This document shows, piece after piece, positions 47,455-58,464 of a stretch of DNA of 64,000 bases (position 1 is its first letter; each line of letters opens with the position of its first letter). The DNA comes from Voacanga thouarsii (Eukaryota > Streptophyta > Magnoliopsida > Gentianales > Apocynaceae), in assembly GCA_026120185.1 (NCBI GenBank), contig JANUWF010001783.1, positions 7,965,001 through 8,029,000 on the forward strand. Reading direction: 5' to 3'. Position numbers and translations under genes: made by a program. The notes under the pieces are model-generated. The model was not told the DNA's origin. It worked only from the letters and a program-made list of their open reading frames with translations, and did not search any database.

Positions 47455-49981
47455 TTGCACATTATCCAAATGCATTTATGAACTTTAATGTCTAAAAGAT
47501 TAAAGGAATGCTAAAAGAATCTTAGAGCTAAGAGTCAATATTGCAACAAAGAAAGAATTTTCAACTGCCTTCCAACACCCAAAAGCCAGGGAAAGCCTCA
47601 AAAGTAATAAACTGATAGAAAAGCAATGCACAGATTTTCTGATTTATTCTGTATATATTATTCATAATATATTGGGAAACTGTAACGTACTAAGATATGA
47701 TCAAGTAAGGTTTAATCAAGTCTTTTCCATAGCACACATGTCTATCAAGTTAATAAGGGTTTAATCAAACTCAGTTGTAGAACAAGTACATATTCCATTA
47801 ATAAGGGTTTTATATATTTTGGCAGATAGTCCTAGGATTTTCATTGAGGATTTGGATATATTCAGTTAACCTATATTTCAGCAAAAGTAGCATTCTTTGC
47901 TTGTCTACATGTGAGATATAGATTAATTATTTGAATCTAAAGTGATTCTTGCTGTAAATTTTCATATACAGAAGAATCTCATGTTTCAAATGAATATATA
48001 GAATACAAAAAAAAAAAGAAAAAGAAAAAGGATAATACCGATTCGAAAGTCATTTTCAACTAGAAGGCACAAAATGCATGCATGATAAGCACAAACTAGA
48101 GAACAAAATGTTTGTAAATTTCTTAATTTTTTACTTATGCATAAGCAATTAAATGTGTGACAGATGTTTATAATAATTATGGCAGCACATCCTAGCCAAA
48201 ACCATATAAGCAGAATGAAGCATTTAGTACAAATTTAGAAGATATTGAGTACAAAAATTAATAAAAAGTTTAGATTCGAGTATGTGATAAAGTAATAATT
48301 TAATCAATTGGAAATATTTTTACTAAACAATAAAATATGAATTCGATTTATAGAGGGATTTTCTTTAACATATTTCCATGCATCCCTATTTTTTCAATTG
48401 TGAAATGAATATCAACCCACCACAACCATAACATTTTCAGGTAAGTTACTCCTTACAAGGGGATTGATAGTTGTTCTATTTTCCCTGCACCCCTATTTTT
48501 CAGTTGTGGAATGAAAATATACCCACCACAACTATAAGATTCTCAGGCCTTTTTTCAATTTTCCTAACAAACAGGGTAGGCAACCTAGGGAAGAGAAATC
48601 CTGTAATTGAACATATCTTGAAAGAAATGAGTCTCCCTGAGTAGCAAAGATATGGATTTCCTATTACAGTAGTATTAAATTCAGAAAAATAGCTACAATT
48701 TGTTTTATATCCTCATCATACATTGAAAGAATATGTAATTAGCTGTTTCTTTAAATGAAAACTGATAAAAAACATATCCAAGCATTAATATTTAAATACA
48801 AAAAAACTTGCCTTATTCATTATCTAAGTATAAACAATGCCACCCCTTTCCCAGAAGGATTGCTCAAATACACAAAGTAGTCTGCACCTGTACACAATTA
48901 ACTATCTAACATAATTGTACCCTTCCAAATCCTAATGGTTTATAATTCTTTGAATCAACTCTAAGTCTACTTTATTTTTTTCCCTTCCCGTTACCAATCT
49001 ACCACATTCAAATATAGGAAAGAGAAATTTCAAGAAAACAAGAACTTCAAAAACAAAACAGGTTTACAGCATATTCTCTAACGTGTATACTCCAAAAACA
49101 CATGCTTTGACATGCTCTGACATCATATTTTGTCTGCTAAATGCCCAAACACCCCAAACACAAAGATGATATGCATGTAAAGTAAGATAAAAGAATAAAC
49201 CAGATGTTTCTGTTAATAATGGGTATGAAACAATATCCTCAACTATCAACTATTAGTTAACTAGTAGGAGAAAAAGGTTTAAATAGTAATATTCAGAAAC
49301 ATCAAGCCAAAAAGTTCAAAATTTTGTTCTCTATTGCCCCAGAGAATCATAGAAATATAAAACACTTTTCCACATATTTTTCTTATCCCTTTGCACAAAT
49401 TACATTTCCTTTTAGCAACCCTAAGGTCATAACAACAAATATACATACATTTCTCTTCACTTGTTGTAATTCGAACACAAGACCATATGAAAAGAAAAAT
49501 AAGATAAATCTTTTATTAAGATAACACTTAGTGGGAACACGAAAAGAATTATATAGATAATTTTTTGTGCTCTTCCTCTTGCTTTTTATTGGATGACTGA
49601 CACCACGTAAGGAACCAGTCTCACTAACCATTCCCATAACTTCGTTGAGAAATTAAAAAGTGGAGAATGATAAATGTCACAAAGAAGATTACAACAATCA
49701 TGCATAGTGTTCACTGAAGTTCACTCCTAATTACAAATCAAACAAAAGGCATTTGTTCTGCAAATAGCTAGCATTTTACATCATATGAAGCCTCCAATAA
49801 CTTTGTTAATGGTCCAATAACTTTTTCTAGAATAAATAAATTTAGACATATGACAAGAGTCAATGGTTCACTACCACAAAAGCTATACCAATATGGTTCA
49901 CAACAATATGTCGTCCTACAAGAGTTCTAACAGCGAGTAACCACATAAAACACCACACCATACCACAAAAATTTACAAAAT

Positions 49982-50098
49982 CTCAGCCCATTTTTTCTTC
50001 CTTCTTAGTCTTTGGCACCTCTAATTTAGGAGATTGCTAACTAGGAGAAAGATCGCAATCTGAGTCATCAACAAAGGAAAGACTACGAGAATGATTCC
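49982..50098 (-). pseudogene. Unrecognised exon-like segment
   Basis: The minus strand reads SRSLSFVDDSDCDLSPS, stop, QSPKLEVPKTKKEEKMG, stop, preceded by TCTCTGAAG, a possible weak acceptor. The composition (serine/aspartate then lysine/glutamate) and the length look like a protein C-terminus. It lies ~820 bp downstream of the filamin exon on the same strand and could belong to that gene. The family is not recognised. Confidence 0.25.
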
Positions 50099-50915
50099 TT
50101 CAGAGAAAAACATATTTAATCAAAATAAAACACAACCTCAGAACTAGAAGCAATATTTGAGTAGGTAGAAAAGTAACCTCTTTGTATGATAATATTAATT
50201 GGTGCCATCAACAAGGAATACAAAATCTACTTGAGAAGTTATTACCAGAATCCAAACTCTAGTCCTATCCATAAACACATTTTGATCCTTCCATCAATTT
50301 CACCAAACTAGCAACTCCAAATGCAATAATATGCACACCCACATACACATGCAAAGAGCTTACATATCAGAATATAGAAAAATAACAAGAAATAAGTAAG
50401 CTAACATTGTTATCACACAAGATAATTAATATGAAACGGGAAAGGGAAAGTCAGATAAAAGTATCTATAGCAAACACCACAAAAGACTAAGCCTAAACAT
50501 ATACTTTAGATCCAAAATAGGCAAGCCAATCAATGTCAACCAAATAATACCAAATACATCTCCAAATGATTGAAAAAAGAAAAAAATAATAATGTAGACA
50601 CAAATACCATAGAAAAGTAAGAAACAATCCAATTTGGATTCATATTATGATTTTTAGATAAATATGAGTTAATGTAGTCACAAATACCATGTGTGCTTTA
50701 CCCAAGGACACATTAGAATAATAAAAATATAATAACCTAAGCATGTAATTGACAAAATTAGAACCTAAAAACCATCTGGATAATGCATTCAAAACTTATA
50801 TTGTCGGACATACGAGCATATATATACATATAATAATAGCAAATTTCTTATGGAAGAAACTAAAAAACTGTCAAATTTTATATATTGGGATCCATATGTA
50901 TTTATCTCAATATAC

Positions 50916-51093
50916 CTGAGCTGAAGAACACAGGGAAAGGGCTTCCCACGATAGCTTTCCCATTACACTCCACCACATTCACCATATAGTTCCCTCTCTT
51001 CAGAACAACAAAAGTTACTGTGTAAGTTCCATCCCCCATATCCTTCACAATTCCATCTTGATCCGATCCCCCCACTCTAACTTTAGGCAAAAC
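50916..51093 (-). CDS. Filamin-repeat exon, GEX2-like
   Basis: A 178-bp exon translated LPKVRVGGSDQDGIVKDMGD, GTYTVTFVVLKRGNYMVNVV, ECNGKAIVGSPFPVFFSS. This is a filamin/ABP280 immunoglobulin-like repeat: GDGTYTV, RGNYMVNV and the closing GSPFPVFF. Among plant proteins the closest I recognise is GEX2, a sperm-surface protein needed for gamete attachment. The acceptor TTTTAG|GTTTTGCC and donor CAG|GTATAT are consensus and there is no stop. One extra valine (NVVECNG) is unusual. The satellite array begins at the acceptor: its CTATATAAAAGCC unit ends about 10 bp away. The remaining exons are not identified, so this may be a live gene whose other exons lie outside the window, or a captured exon. 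Confidence 0.75.
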
Positions 51094-51920
51094 CTAAAAC
51101 CTCTATATAAAAGCCAAAACCTAACACATTTATATTGATTAGCATATCAAATTAACAATCTAACCATTAAATTTGTTAAAATCACTAAAAAAAAAAGTAT
51201 TATGGAAAAATTTGATTATAATCGGATATATTTTGCCACATGATTTAGCATAACTTCTATATAAAGGCCCCAAACCTAACACATTTACATTGCTTAGCAT
51301 ATCAAATTCCAATCGTTAAATTTGTTAAAATTTATTGAAAAAAGTATTATGGCCAAATTTGATGGTAACGGATATGATTTGCCACATTATCTAAAATAAT
51401 CTCCATATAAAAATCCAAAACATAAATCATTTAGAAACATAAGTATATTAAATTAACAATCTAACCATTAGATTTGTTATAATCACTAAAAAGAGTATTA
51501 TGGCCATTTTTTAAGGGAATCGGATATGATCTGCCACATGATCTAGTAGAATCTCCATATAAAAGCCCAAAACCTAATACAATTATATTGATTAGCATAT
51601 CAAATTAACAATCCAACCGTTAAATTTTCTAAAATCACTAAAAAAAATGAGTACTATTTCCAAATTTGAAGATAATCAGATATGATTTACCACATGATCT
51701 AGCATAATCTCCATATAAAAACCCAAAACTTAACACATTTACATTGATTAGAATATCAAATTAATGATCCAAATTTAAAGTATTATGTCCATGGGTAAAG
51801 CACTAAAAAAAGATATGTTTTGTTAAAATCACTAAAAAAAGTATTATGTCCAAATTTGAAGGTGATCGAATATGTTTTGTCACATAATCTATCATAATAT
51901 TTACATACATAATATCCATA

Positions 51921-51962
<42 letters not shown>

Positions 51963-53057
51963 TTACATATATATGTATATATAATACCTAACACATTTTA
52001 AAATATAAGTAAATTAAATTAATGATCAAATCGTTATATTTGTTAAAATTATTATGGTCTAATTTGAAGGTAATCGGATATGTTTTATCACATGATCTAA
52101 CATAATCTTTATATAAAAGTCCAAAATCTAAAGTATTTAGAAACATAAGCATATCAAATTAACGATCCAACCGTTAGATTTGTTAAAATTGCTAAAACCA
52201 GTATTATAACCAAATTTAAAAGTAATCGGATATGATTTGCCACATAATCTCTATATAAAAGCCAAAAATCTAACCCGTTAACATTGATTAACATATCAAA
52301 TTAATGATCCATTCATTAAATTTATTAAAATTACTAAAAAAAATTATGGCCAAATTTGAAGGTAATTATATATGATTTGCCATATGATCTAGTATAATCT
52401 CCATATAAAAGCCCAAAACTTAAAGCATTTAGAAATATAAGCATATCAAATTAACGTTCCAATAATTATATTTGTTAAAATTGAAAAAAAAAAGTATTAT
52501 GGTGAAATTTGATTGTAATCGGATATGTTTTGCTATATGACCAAGCATAATCTCTATATAAAAGCTTAAAACCTAACATATTTACATTGATTAGCATATC
52601 AAATTAACGATTTAACCATTAAATTTGTTAAAACTTATTAAAAAAAAGTATTATGGCCAAATTTAAAGGTAATCGGATATGATTTGTCACATGATCTAAA
52701 ATAATCTCCACATAAAAACTCAAAACCAAAAGCATTTAGAAACATAAGTATATCAAATTAAAGATCCAACCATTAGATTTATTAAAATTTCTTAAAAAAG
52801 TATTATGGCCAAATTTAATGGTAATCAGATATGAATTGCTACATGATCTAGTATAATCTCCGTATAAAAGCCTAAAACCTAATACATTTATGTTGATTAG
52901 CGATTTAAATTAATGATCAAACCGTTAAATTTGTTAAAATCACTAAAAAAAGTATTATATCCAAATTTGAAGGTGATCGAATATGTTTTGCCACTTGATC
53001 TATCATAATATCTACATAGATAATATCTACATAATATATCTAATTATGTAAACAAAG
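51094..53057. repeat. ~150-bp tandem satellite array, left block (about 12-13 units)
   Basis: Repeating unit with conserved blocks CTCTATATAAAAGCC, AAAACCTAACACATTTA, GATTAGCATATCAAATTAA, ATCCAACCGTTAGATTTGTT, AGTATTATGGCCAAATTTG and GGTAATCGGATATG. The TATAAAAG block recurs near 51107, 51257, 51407, 51557, 51711, 52110, 52256, 52404, 52557, 52707 and 52864. An (AT)n tract lies at about 51923-51953. The array continues beyond the viral insertion at 61733. Confidence 0.92.
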
Positions 53058-53965
53058 TTTTAGTCCAAAACTATACAATCAAAACCAGTGAAAAAACAGT
53101 TTCTATAAATCAGCCCTATGGGACAATTCAGATTTTAAATCCAGAAACTTTAGAACATCATAGAAAAAATAAATATCGATATCTTCATATTGGATTAGTT
53201 CAAGTAGCTATTAAACCACTTTATCGATTAGGTATTAATGCCCCAATTTGCCTTCTTCTGAGAGATAGTAGGCATCTTGATTTTCAAAATAGCCTGTTAG
53301 CAGTCCTTGAATCAAACATAGCCAATGGTCCCGTTTATTTTAATCATTATCCAAATTTTACAGTAGATCTCACAGATCCACATATATTGAAAACTTTGAC
53401 TTTAAACATTCAGACAAAGAATTTAGATTTTGAATTAGGTTCTAAATCCCTTGGTTTAATCTATTGTGTCTGTTATAAGGTACTGAAGACTACAATAAAC
53501 CCTAAAGCCAAGCAGCATATTGGTAATCCAAAAGAGACTTGTTTATTAGAAACAAATTTTGACAGATCAAATACTTTTGTCCCTCGAATGATTAAATGGG
53601 ATAATGTTCTCCAAAACCCTACTTGGAATTTTGAAAATATTATCAATCCTAAAAAGCATTATGAATCTAAAACTATAGGGAAAATCACAGAAACACCAGC
53701 AGGTCATATTGAACTAGAATTCAGACGAAAATCCTTTTCAGCTTCATCCTCCTCTTCTTTTCCTTTACCAAGAACTCGAAGTAGTAGAAGATTTAGTAAT
53801 ATTGACTTTTCTGGAGAAATTCCTAAAGTAAATAATGTTGATTTTACTGGAGAGATTCCAAAAGTGAATTACGAAGAAAATGTAAGTATTAAATCAGGAA
53901 GTCCTACTCAATCAAAAATGAATATGCCTTCTATGCCTTTGGTAACTTTGGGCAAGTTAGGTTAG
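53058..53965 (+). pseudogene. Pararetroviral movement-protein region, inverted copy
   Basis: Plus-strand frame open from about 53058 to 53939 without stops, then about nine codons of unrelated junction sequence. It carries the 30K-type movement-protein core (RYLHIGLVQVAIKPLYRLGI, LDFQNSLLAVLESN, GLIYCVCYKV). It is the reverse complement of 55231-56125, with about a dozen amino-acid differences over ~290 residues by eye. It lacks the movement-protein N-terminus and the coat protein. Its junction at 53940 leads directly into minus-strand coat-protein sequence. Confidence 0.9.
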
Positions 53966-54628
53966 TGAGGATTTCTGAACTTCTATCAGCTAATTGTTGA
54001 GGATTTCCGACAAAATGTTGGGTGAGGGTAAACATAAAGGTGTTTAAACAATCAGAAACTATTTCTGTTGCTTGACTAGGTTGACCATTAACGTTTGGGA
54101 TTATTTTGGTTTGGATTTTGGTGGCATTCAAAATTTCTTGGCGTTGTTATTCAATGAGGTAGTTATTCTACCACCCCTGAAGGACACCAGTAAATCTAGT
54201 GGTGAGGATGTGGAGGATGGATTGATCGGAATTGGAGAGTTTTTTCATTTAATGGCGGTAATAGCCATAGACATTTCTTGAATTACATTTAAGATGCCAT
54301 GTTCAGACATTCCTTCTATGTTCCATTCACTAATTTCTTCACCGGTAAAGGCTGCACGGGTATCAAGATAACGTTCTTCAAATTGAGCATCTGGAAAAGA
54401 TGGTCTAGGATAATAATTACGAGTGTATGGATTCGTGAATCTAGGTTTTTTGAATTTAGAAGTAAGCTTATTAAGCTGTTCGGGAGAAGGATCAATATCT
54501 ATTAGAGAAACTGGTTGATTTAAAGTTTGAAGATGTGATTTAGAGCAGGATTCGGGATTGTCTTTTGTTTTTAATTTGTTTAATTTTTCATTAAATTCTT
54601 TGATAAAATCTAAATCATCTAGATTCAT
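53950..54628 (-). pseudogene. Pararetroviral coat-protein N-terminal region, broken
   Basis: Minus-strand pieces: MNLDDLDFIKEFNEKLNKL to EGMSEHGILNVIQEMSMAIT (54245-54628), a stop, then in another frame GQPSQATEIVSDCLNTFMFT to QQLADRSSEILTNLTCPKLP (about 53950-54100). These fit the N-terminal half of a caulimovirid capsid protein. Its 54202-54380 part is repeated in the same orientation at 61437-61616. The C-terminal half and zinc finger are not contiguous; they lie at 61309 and 61071. Confidence 0.8.
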
Positions 54629-54925
54629 TGTTCCCTTATCAAGCTTGATATTTTTTGGTTAATATAAAATTAGTTTAAATACTGGATTAGGATCTATGGA
54701 TTGTTTTGGATTAAACTGTTTTAATTGTGGGATTTCTCTGACAGAGGATTTACTATCTAATTGTTCTACTTTACTAGCCATAGTAATTAACATCTAATTT
54801 GTATATTTATTTTATTGAATGACTTTATTTAAATCTTTATTAGTTACATCTCCTTGTTTGTCTAGATTTTCTAACTTAAAGGGAGAGGCTGTAACTACTT
54901 GATTTTCTACTGGAATCTTAATTTC

Positions 54926-56271
54926 TTATGCAGGAGGGAAAACTGATTCTTTAACTTCATTTTTGGAAGTATACCATTTTTTTGTAATGACATTTAATAT
55001 ATCCCTTTTTTGATATCTAATTAATTCATACCAATCAAAGAAATCTAAAAGCTGTTTCATTTTGTTTTGATCAGAATAGTATTGTTGTAAGAGTCTAGCT
55101 CTTTCAGATTCAGAAACAGTAGCAAAATACCATTTGCGTTTAAGCTTATTACAAGGTCTATTCCACAATTGACGAAGATAATCTTTATCTAACACAAAAT
55201 TATTTCCAGAAGTTAAAACCATTAAAGAAGAAGGCATAGAAAGCATATTCATTTCTGATTGAGTAGGATTTCCTGATTTAATACTTACATTTTCTTCGTA
55301 ATTCACTTTTGGAATCTCTCCAGTAAAATCAACATTATTTACTTTAGGAATTTCTCCAGAAAATTCAATATTACTAAATCTTCTACTACTTCGAGTTCTT
55401 GGTAAAGGAAAAGAAGAGGAGGATGAAGCTAAAAAGGATTTTCGTCTGAATTCTAGTTCAATATGACCTACTGGTGTTTCTGTGATTTTCCCTATAGTTT
55501 TAGATTCATAATGCTTTTTAGGATTAATGATATTTTCAAAATTCTAAGTAGGGTTTCGGAGAACATTATCCCATTTAATCATTCGAGGGACAAAAGTATT
55601 TGATCTGTCAAAATTTGTTTCTAATAAACAAGTCTCTTTTGGATTACCAATATGTTGCTTGGCTTTAGGGTTTATTGTAGTCTTCAGTACCTTATAACAG
55701 ACACAATAGATTAAACCAAGGGATTTAGAACCTAATTTAAAATCTAAATTCTTTGTCTGAATGTTTAAAGTCAAAGTTTTCAATATATGTGGATCTGTGA
55801 TATCTACTGTAAAATTTGGATAATGATTAAAATAAACGGGACCATTGGTTATGTTTGATTCAAGGACTGCTAACAGGCTGTTTTGAAAATCAAGATGCCT
55901 ACTATCTATCAGAAGAAGACAAATTGGGGCATTAATACCTAATCGATAAAGTGGTTTAATAGCTACTTGAACTAATCCAATATGAATATATCGATATTTA
56001 TTTTTTCTATGATGTTCTAAAGTTTCTGGATTTAGAAGCTGAATTGTTCCATAGGGCTGATTTATAGAAACTGTTTTTTCAGTGGTTTTGATTGTATAGT
56101 TTTGGATGTATAGTTTTGGACTAAATCGAACATTCCTTTTTCATAAATCTTATCAAATTTTTCTATGGGTAAATTCCAATTCATTAATCTGGATTCAACT
56201 TTATCTAGTTGAGTACTGACTTCTAAATCATTAACTGATTCAATGTCGATATCTGAAAGATTGGAGGCCAT
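54926..56271 (-). pseudogene. Pararetroviral ORF1 start: movement protein and linker
   Basis: Likely start MASNLSDIDIESVNDLEVST at 56271. A 14-bp tandem duplication (CCAAAACTATACAT/CCAAAACTATACAA, about 56085-56115) shifts the frame and ends the first piece at 56062; the inverted copy at 53058 does not have this duplication. The movement-protein core follows, with an in-frame stop at about 55541-55543. Then comes FSGEIPKVNNVDFTGEIPKV, a short internal repeat, and a charged linker (NRPCNKLKRKWYF, DWYELIRYQKRDILNVI) to the stop at about 54925. Further ORF1 linker sequence continues, broken, to 54629 (VREIPQLKQFNPKQ). In the virus this is the N-terminus of the polyprotein. Confidence 0.88.
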
Positions 56272-57355
56272 GTGAATGGATGAGTAGGAAGATTACTCTC
56301 TCTCTTTATCTATGCTAGAGTAGTTAATACGAATTCTATTGTTCCTTAGAGTTATGTCGTAACCTATGCTTCTTTTTTTCTTCTTAGGACACACCTAAAG
56401 TACTATGCTTATGGTTGGGAGCTACGGGACCACCCCCGGGTCAAGGCTTACAACGCTATGCTTGGCTATACTGTCTAATCCAACGGTTCTGAGTTGACCA
56501 ACGTACTAGCTGCTCTCACAGGTGACTATCAACCATTATAGTTTAAGAATACTTGAAGAAACATAAGAAAAGACATAACATTTAAGAACAAAAGAAAGCG
56601 GATTAAACTACATCATGCAAGATTCAGAGAAAGAAAGTAAATAAACTTACTCAGTCATGATTTTGCAAATCATAGAGGTTTTATGATGAAGCAATTTGAA
56701 CACTTGGCTCTGATACCAATTGAGAACCCAGGATAATTCAAAGGCCAAATCTTCTGATTTAACTTAAAACTTTAAAAGTTTACAAAAGGTTTTGCTGAGT
56801 TACAAGATTTCAAAAACGGAGATAAATGCTACAAATATCTAAGTACAGAGGGGATTCACTCTCAGGTTTTTCCGCTTGCAAGTGAGTCTGTATTTCCTAA
56901 ACTAATTGCTGTCTTATATAGGCAAAAGTGGCATAGCTTTCTCTGATTGCTTGCTGAATTATTGCTGTATGGTCCATCTGAGTGGAGGAAGGAATCAAAT
57001 TGTCGGCCATCATGAAGAATGGTTCCAAAAGTCTTTTTGAGTGGAGGGGTCCACCGCGTTCTGTTGTCAGCTGAATTATTTTGCAACAAAGCTGGGTGAT
57101 GTCATAAAACTGTTTTGACTGCTGGTAAAGCTGGAGCGATTTTTTTTTCTCTTTGTCTTTTTGAATGGAGTCTTGTCATTATGGGCTTTGGCAGAGGTAT
57201 GCTTGAGTAATACCAGAAGGGTTGTCCATATCTCCATTATCAAAAATACTGAAGTCTGGTTGAGATTCTAAGTCACTCTCTTCATTTTCTGCTTGATGTA
57301 GCTGCTGCTGTAACAGTTGTAATTGAAGTTGCAATTCTACTTTACTAATTTTCTT
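56272..57355 (-). promoter_or_regulatory. Pararetroviral intergenic region with TATA box and leader
   Basis: The non-coding gap between ORF2 and ORF1. On the minus strand GCCTATATAAGACAG (TATA at 56914-56920) lies ~200 bp upstream of the primer site, a normal caulimovirid arrangement. A TGACATCA element lies ~180 bp further upstream (about 57097-57104), reminiscent of as-1-type sites but not proven. Between primer site and ORF1 the leader has a GC-rich block (56390-56500) that may be structured. Confidence 0.65.
56703..56718 (-). other. Pararetroviral primer binding site (tRNA-Met)
   Basis: Minus strand TGGTATCAGAGCCAAG, the conserved initiator tRNA-Met site of Caulimoviridae, intact, ~430 bp upstream of the ORF1 start. 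Confidence 0.92.
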
Positions 57356-58372
57356 TCATTTGCTGGAAGAGGATTGAGCGTCGAGGTCTTTCTGATCTGG
57401 TTTAGGAACTGGAGTCCATCCCTTGATCTTGATTTCCTTACAGAGATATTTCACATTGTCGATGGAATCAATTTTGTAATTCCATCCTAGGACAAAACAT
57501 ATCTTTTTCTCAATATAATATTTACATAACTGATTGTTCAATAATAAACCCTGTATTTGACTTACTATTACAAACTGTCCGAATTTCTGTAGATTCAAAC
57601 TGGAAAGAGTGGATTTACTTCCACCAAATGTTTTCCACCAGGCATAAAACCATCTGGGTATAGGACTGATAATGTCTTTTCCATATTTGACGAACCAAGT
57701 ATGGGTTAGGTTTCTGAGGTACATAAAATTGTACCAGGCATCAATATAGTCCATGAAATTGTAGGTAGGAGGCTTGAATGGGGTTTTGAACTGGATAGGT
57801 GTATAAATGCCAGTAACTGGCCAAGTGTTTAAATCAAGGATTTTCATGATTCTGCATTTGGAGTAAGCAATACCTTTGTCTGCTCGGCTGAGATTTCTTT
57901 CATGCTCGAATTCTATCGAGCCAGTGGCATAGAGGATGTGCTCATAATAGAGACGGGTTTTTTGAGATTCTGATTTAAAGATATGGCTGGACTGTCGGTA
58001 GGCTTCTGGATGAAGTTTATTGACTAGTTCTCTTTCTGGGTTTGCTGTTAACTCTCTGGGAAGGGCTAATACTGGTATGACTGTTTTCGGTAGGAATTCA
58101 AATTTCTCTTTGGCAGAAAGGGTAAGCTTCTCTGCCTTGGTTGGTGTTTTAGGGACAACTGCTTCCTTGAAGGAAGTTGGAGAAGGAATTGTGTAGAAAG
58201 ATTGGTCTGTTTTCTGAATCTGTGTGTTTTTCTGAGAGGAGGCTGGATCAAAGAGATTCATCGTAAGTGGTGGTCTGCTTACGGAGTTAGTAGGGAGAGG
58301 AGGAAAAGAATTTAGAACTGCAAATCTATTACCGAGAGGTGGACGAAGTCGTGATTGTTGATCCATGCTCAT
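57356..58372 (-). CDS. Pararetroviral ORF2, unknown function, uninterrupted
   Basis: A 338-codon frame starting MSMDQQSRLRPPLGNRFAVL. It begins ~90 bp after the ORF1 stop (58462-58464) on the same strand. The first ~110 residues are proline/serine/threonine-rich and look disordered. The rest is a tryptophan- and tyrosine-rich globular part (FMDYIDAWYNFMYLRN, WFVKYGKDIISPIPRWFYAW, CFVLGWNYKIDS). A second ORF at this place is a feature of florendoviruses; its function is not established. It is the only long viral frame here with no stop or shift. Alternative: a caulimovirid accessory protein of another genus. Confidence 0.75.
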   Translation of the reverse strand: MSMDQQSRLRPPLGNRFAVLNSFPPLPTNSVSRPPLTMNLFDPASSQKNTQIQKTDQSFYTIPSPTSFKEAVVPKTPTKAEKLTLSAKEKFEFLPKTVIPVLALPRELTANPERELVNKLHPEAYRQSSHIFKSESQKTRLYYEHILYATGSIEFEHERNLSRADKGIAYSKCRIMKILDLNTWPVTGIYTPIQFKTPFKPPTYNFMDYIDAWYNFMYLRNLTHTWFVKYGKDIISPIPRWFYAWWKTFGGSKSTLSSLNLQKFGQFVIVSQIQGLLLNNQLCKYYIEKKICFVLGWNYKIDSIDNVKYLCKEIKIKGWTPVPKPDQKDLDAQSSSSK

Positions 58373-58464
58373 TGTGCCGATTTTGCTTGCTATTTATAGG
58401 AAATATGAATGAGCTTCAGAACTGAATCGGTACTCATCACATCGTTGAATACTGTGTTAAAGGT

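Larger units (their letters stand above)
47064..50915. other. AT-rich non-coding region with exon relics
   Basis: Mostly non-coding. A ~56-bp imperfect tandem duplication (AACATTACAAAATATT) lies at about 47169-47262. A ~108-bp imperfect duplication (CAACCCACCACAACCATAA / TACCCACCACAACTATAAGA) lies at about 48370-48550. The CDPK and candidate exons are listed separately. A minus-strand stretch at about 49550-49640 (SETGSLRGVSHPIKSKRK) looks exon-like but is not recognised. It could be the interior of an expanded CACTA element or ordinary intron/intergenic DNA. Confidence 0.5.

Noticed and set aside
47292..47495. Plus-strand 67-codon frame
   Set aside because: It is antisense to the CDPK exon relic, whose minus-strand reading is clearly the protein-like one.
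51803..51994. Minus-strand open frame rich in isoleucine and tyrosine (IYIYIY)
   Set aside because: It is a translation of the (AT)n microsatellite and satellite DNA. The same holds for the frames at 61415-61777, apart from the viral coat-protein part.
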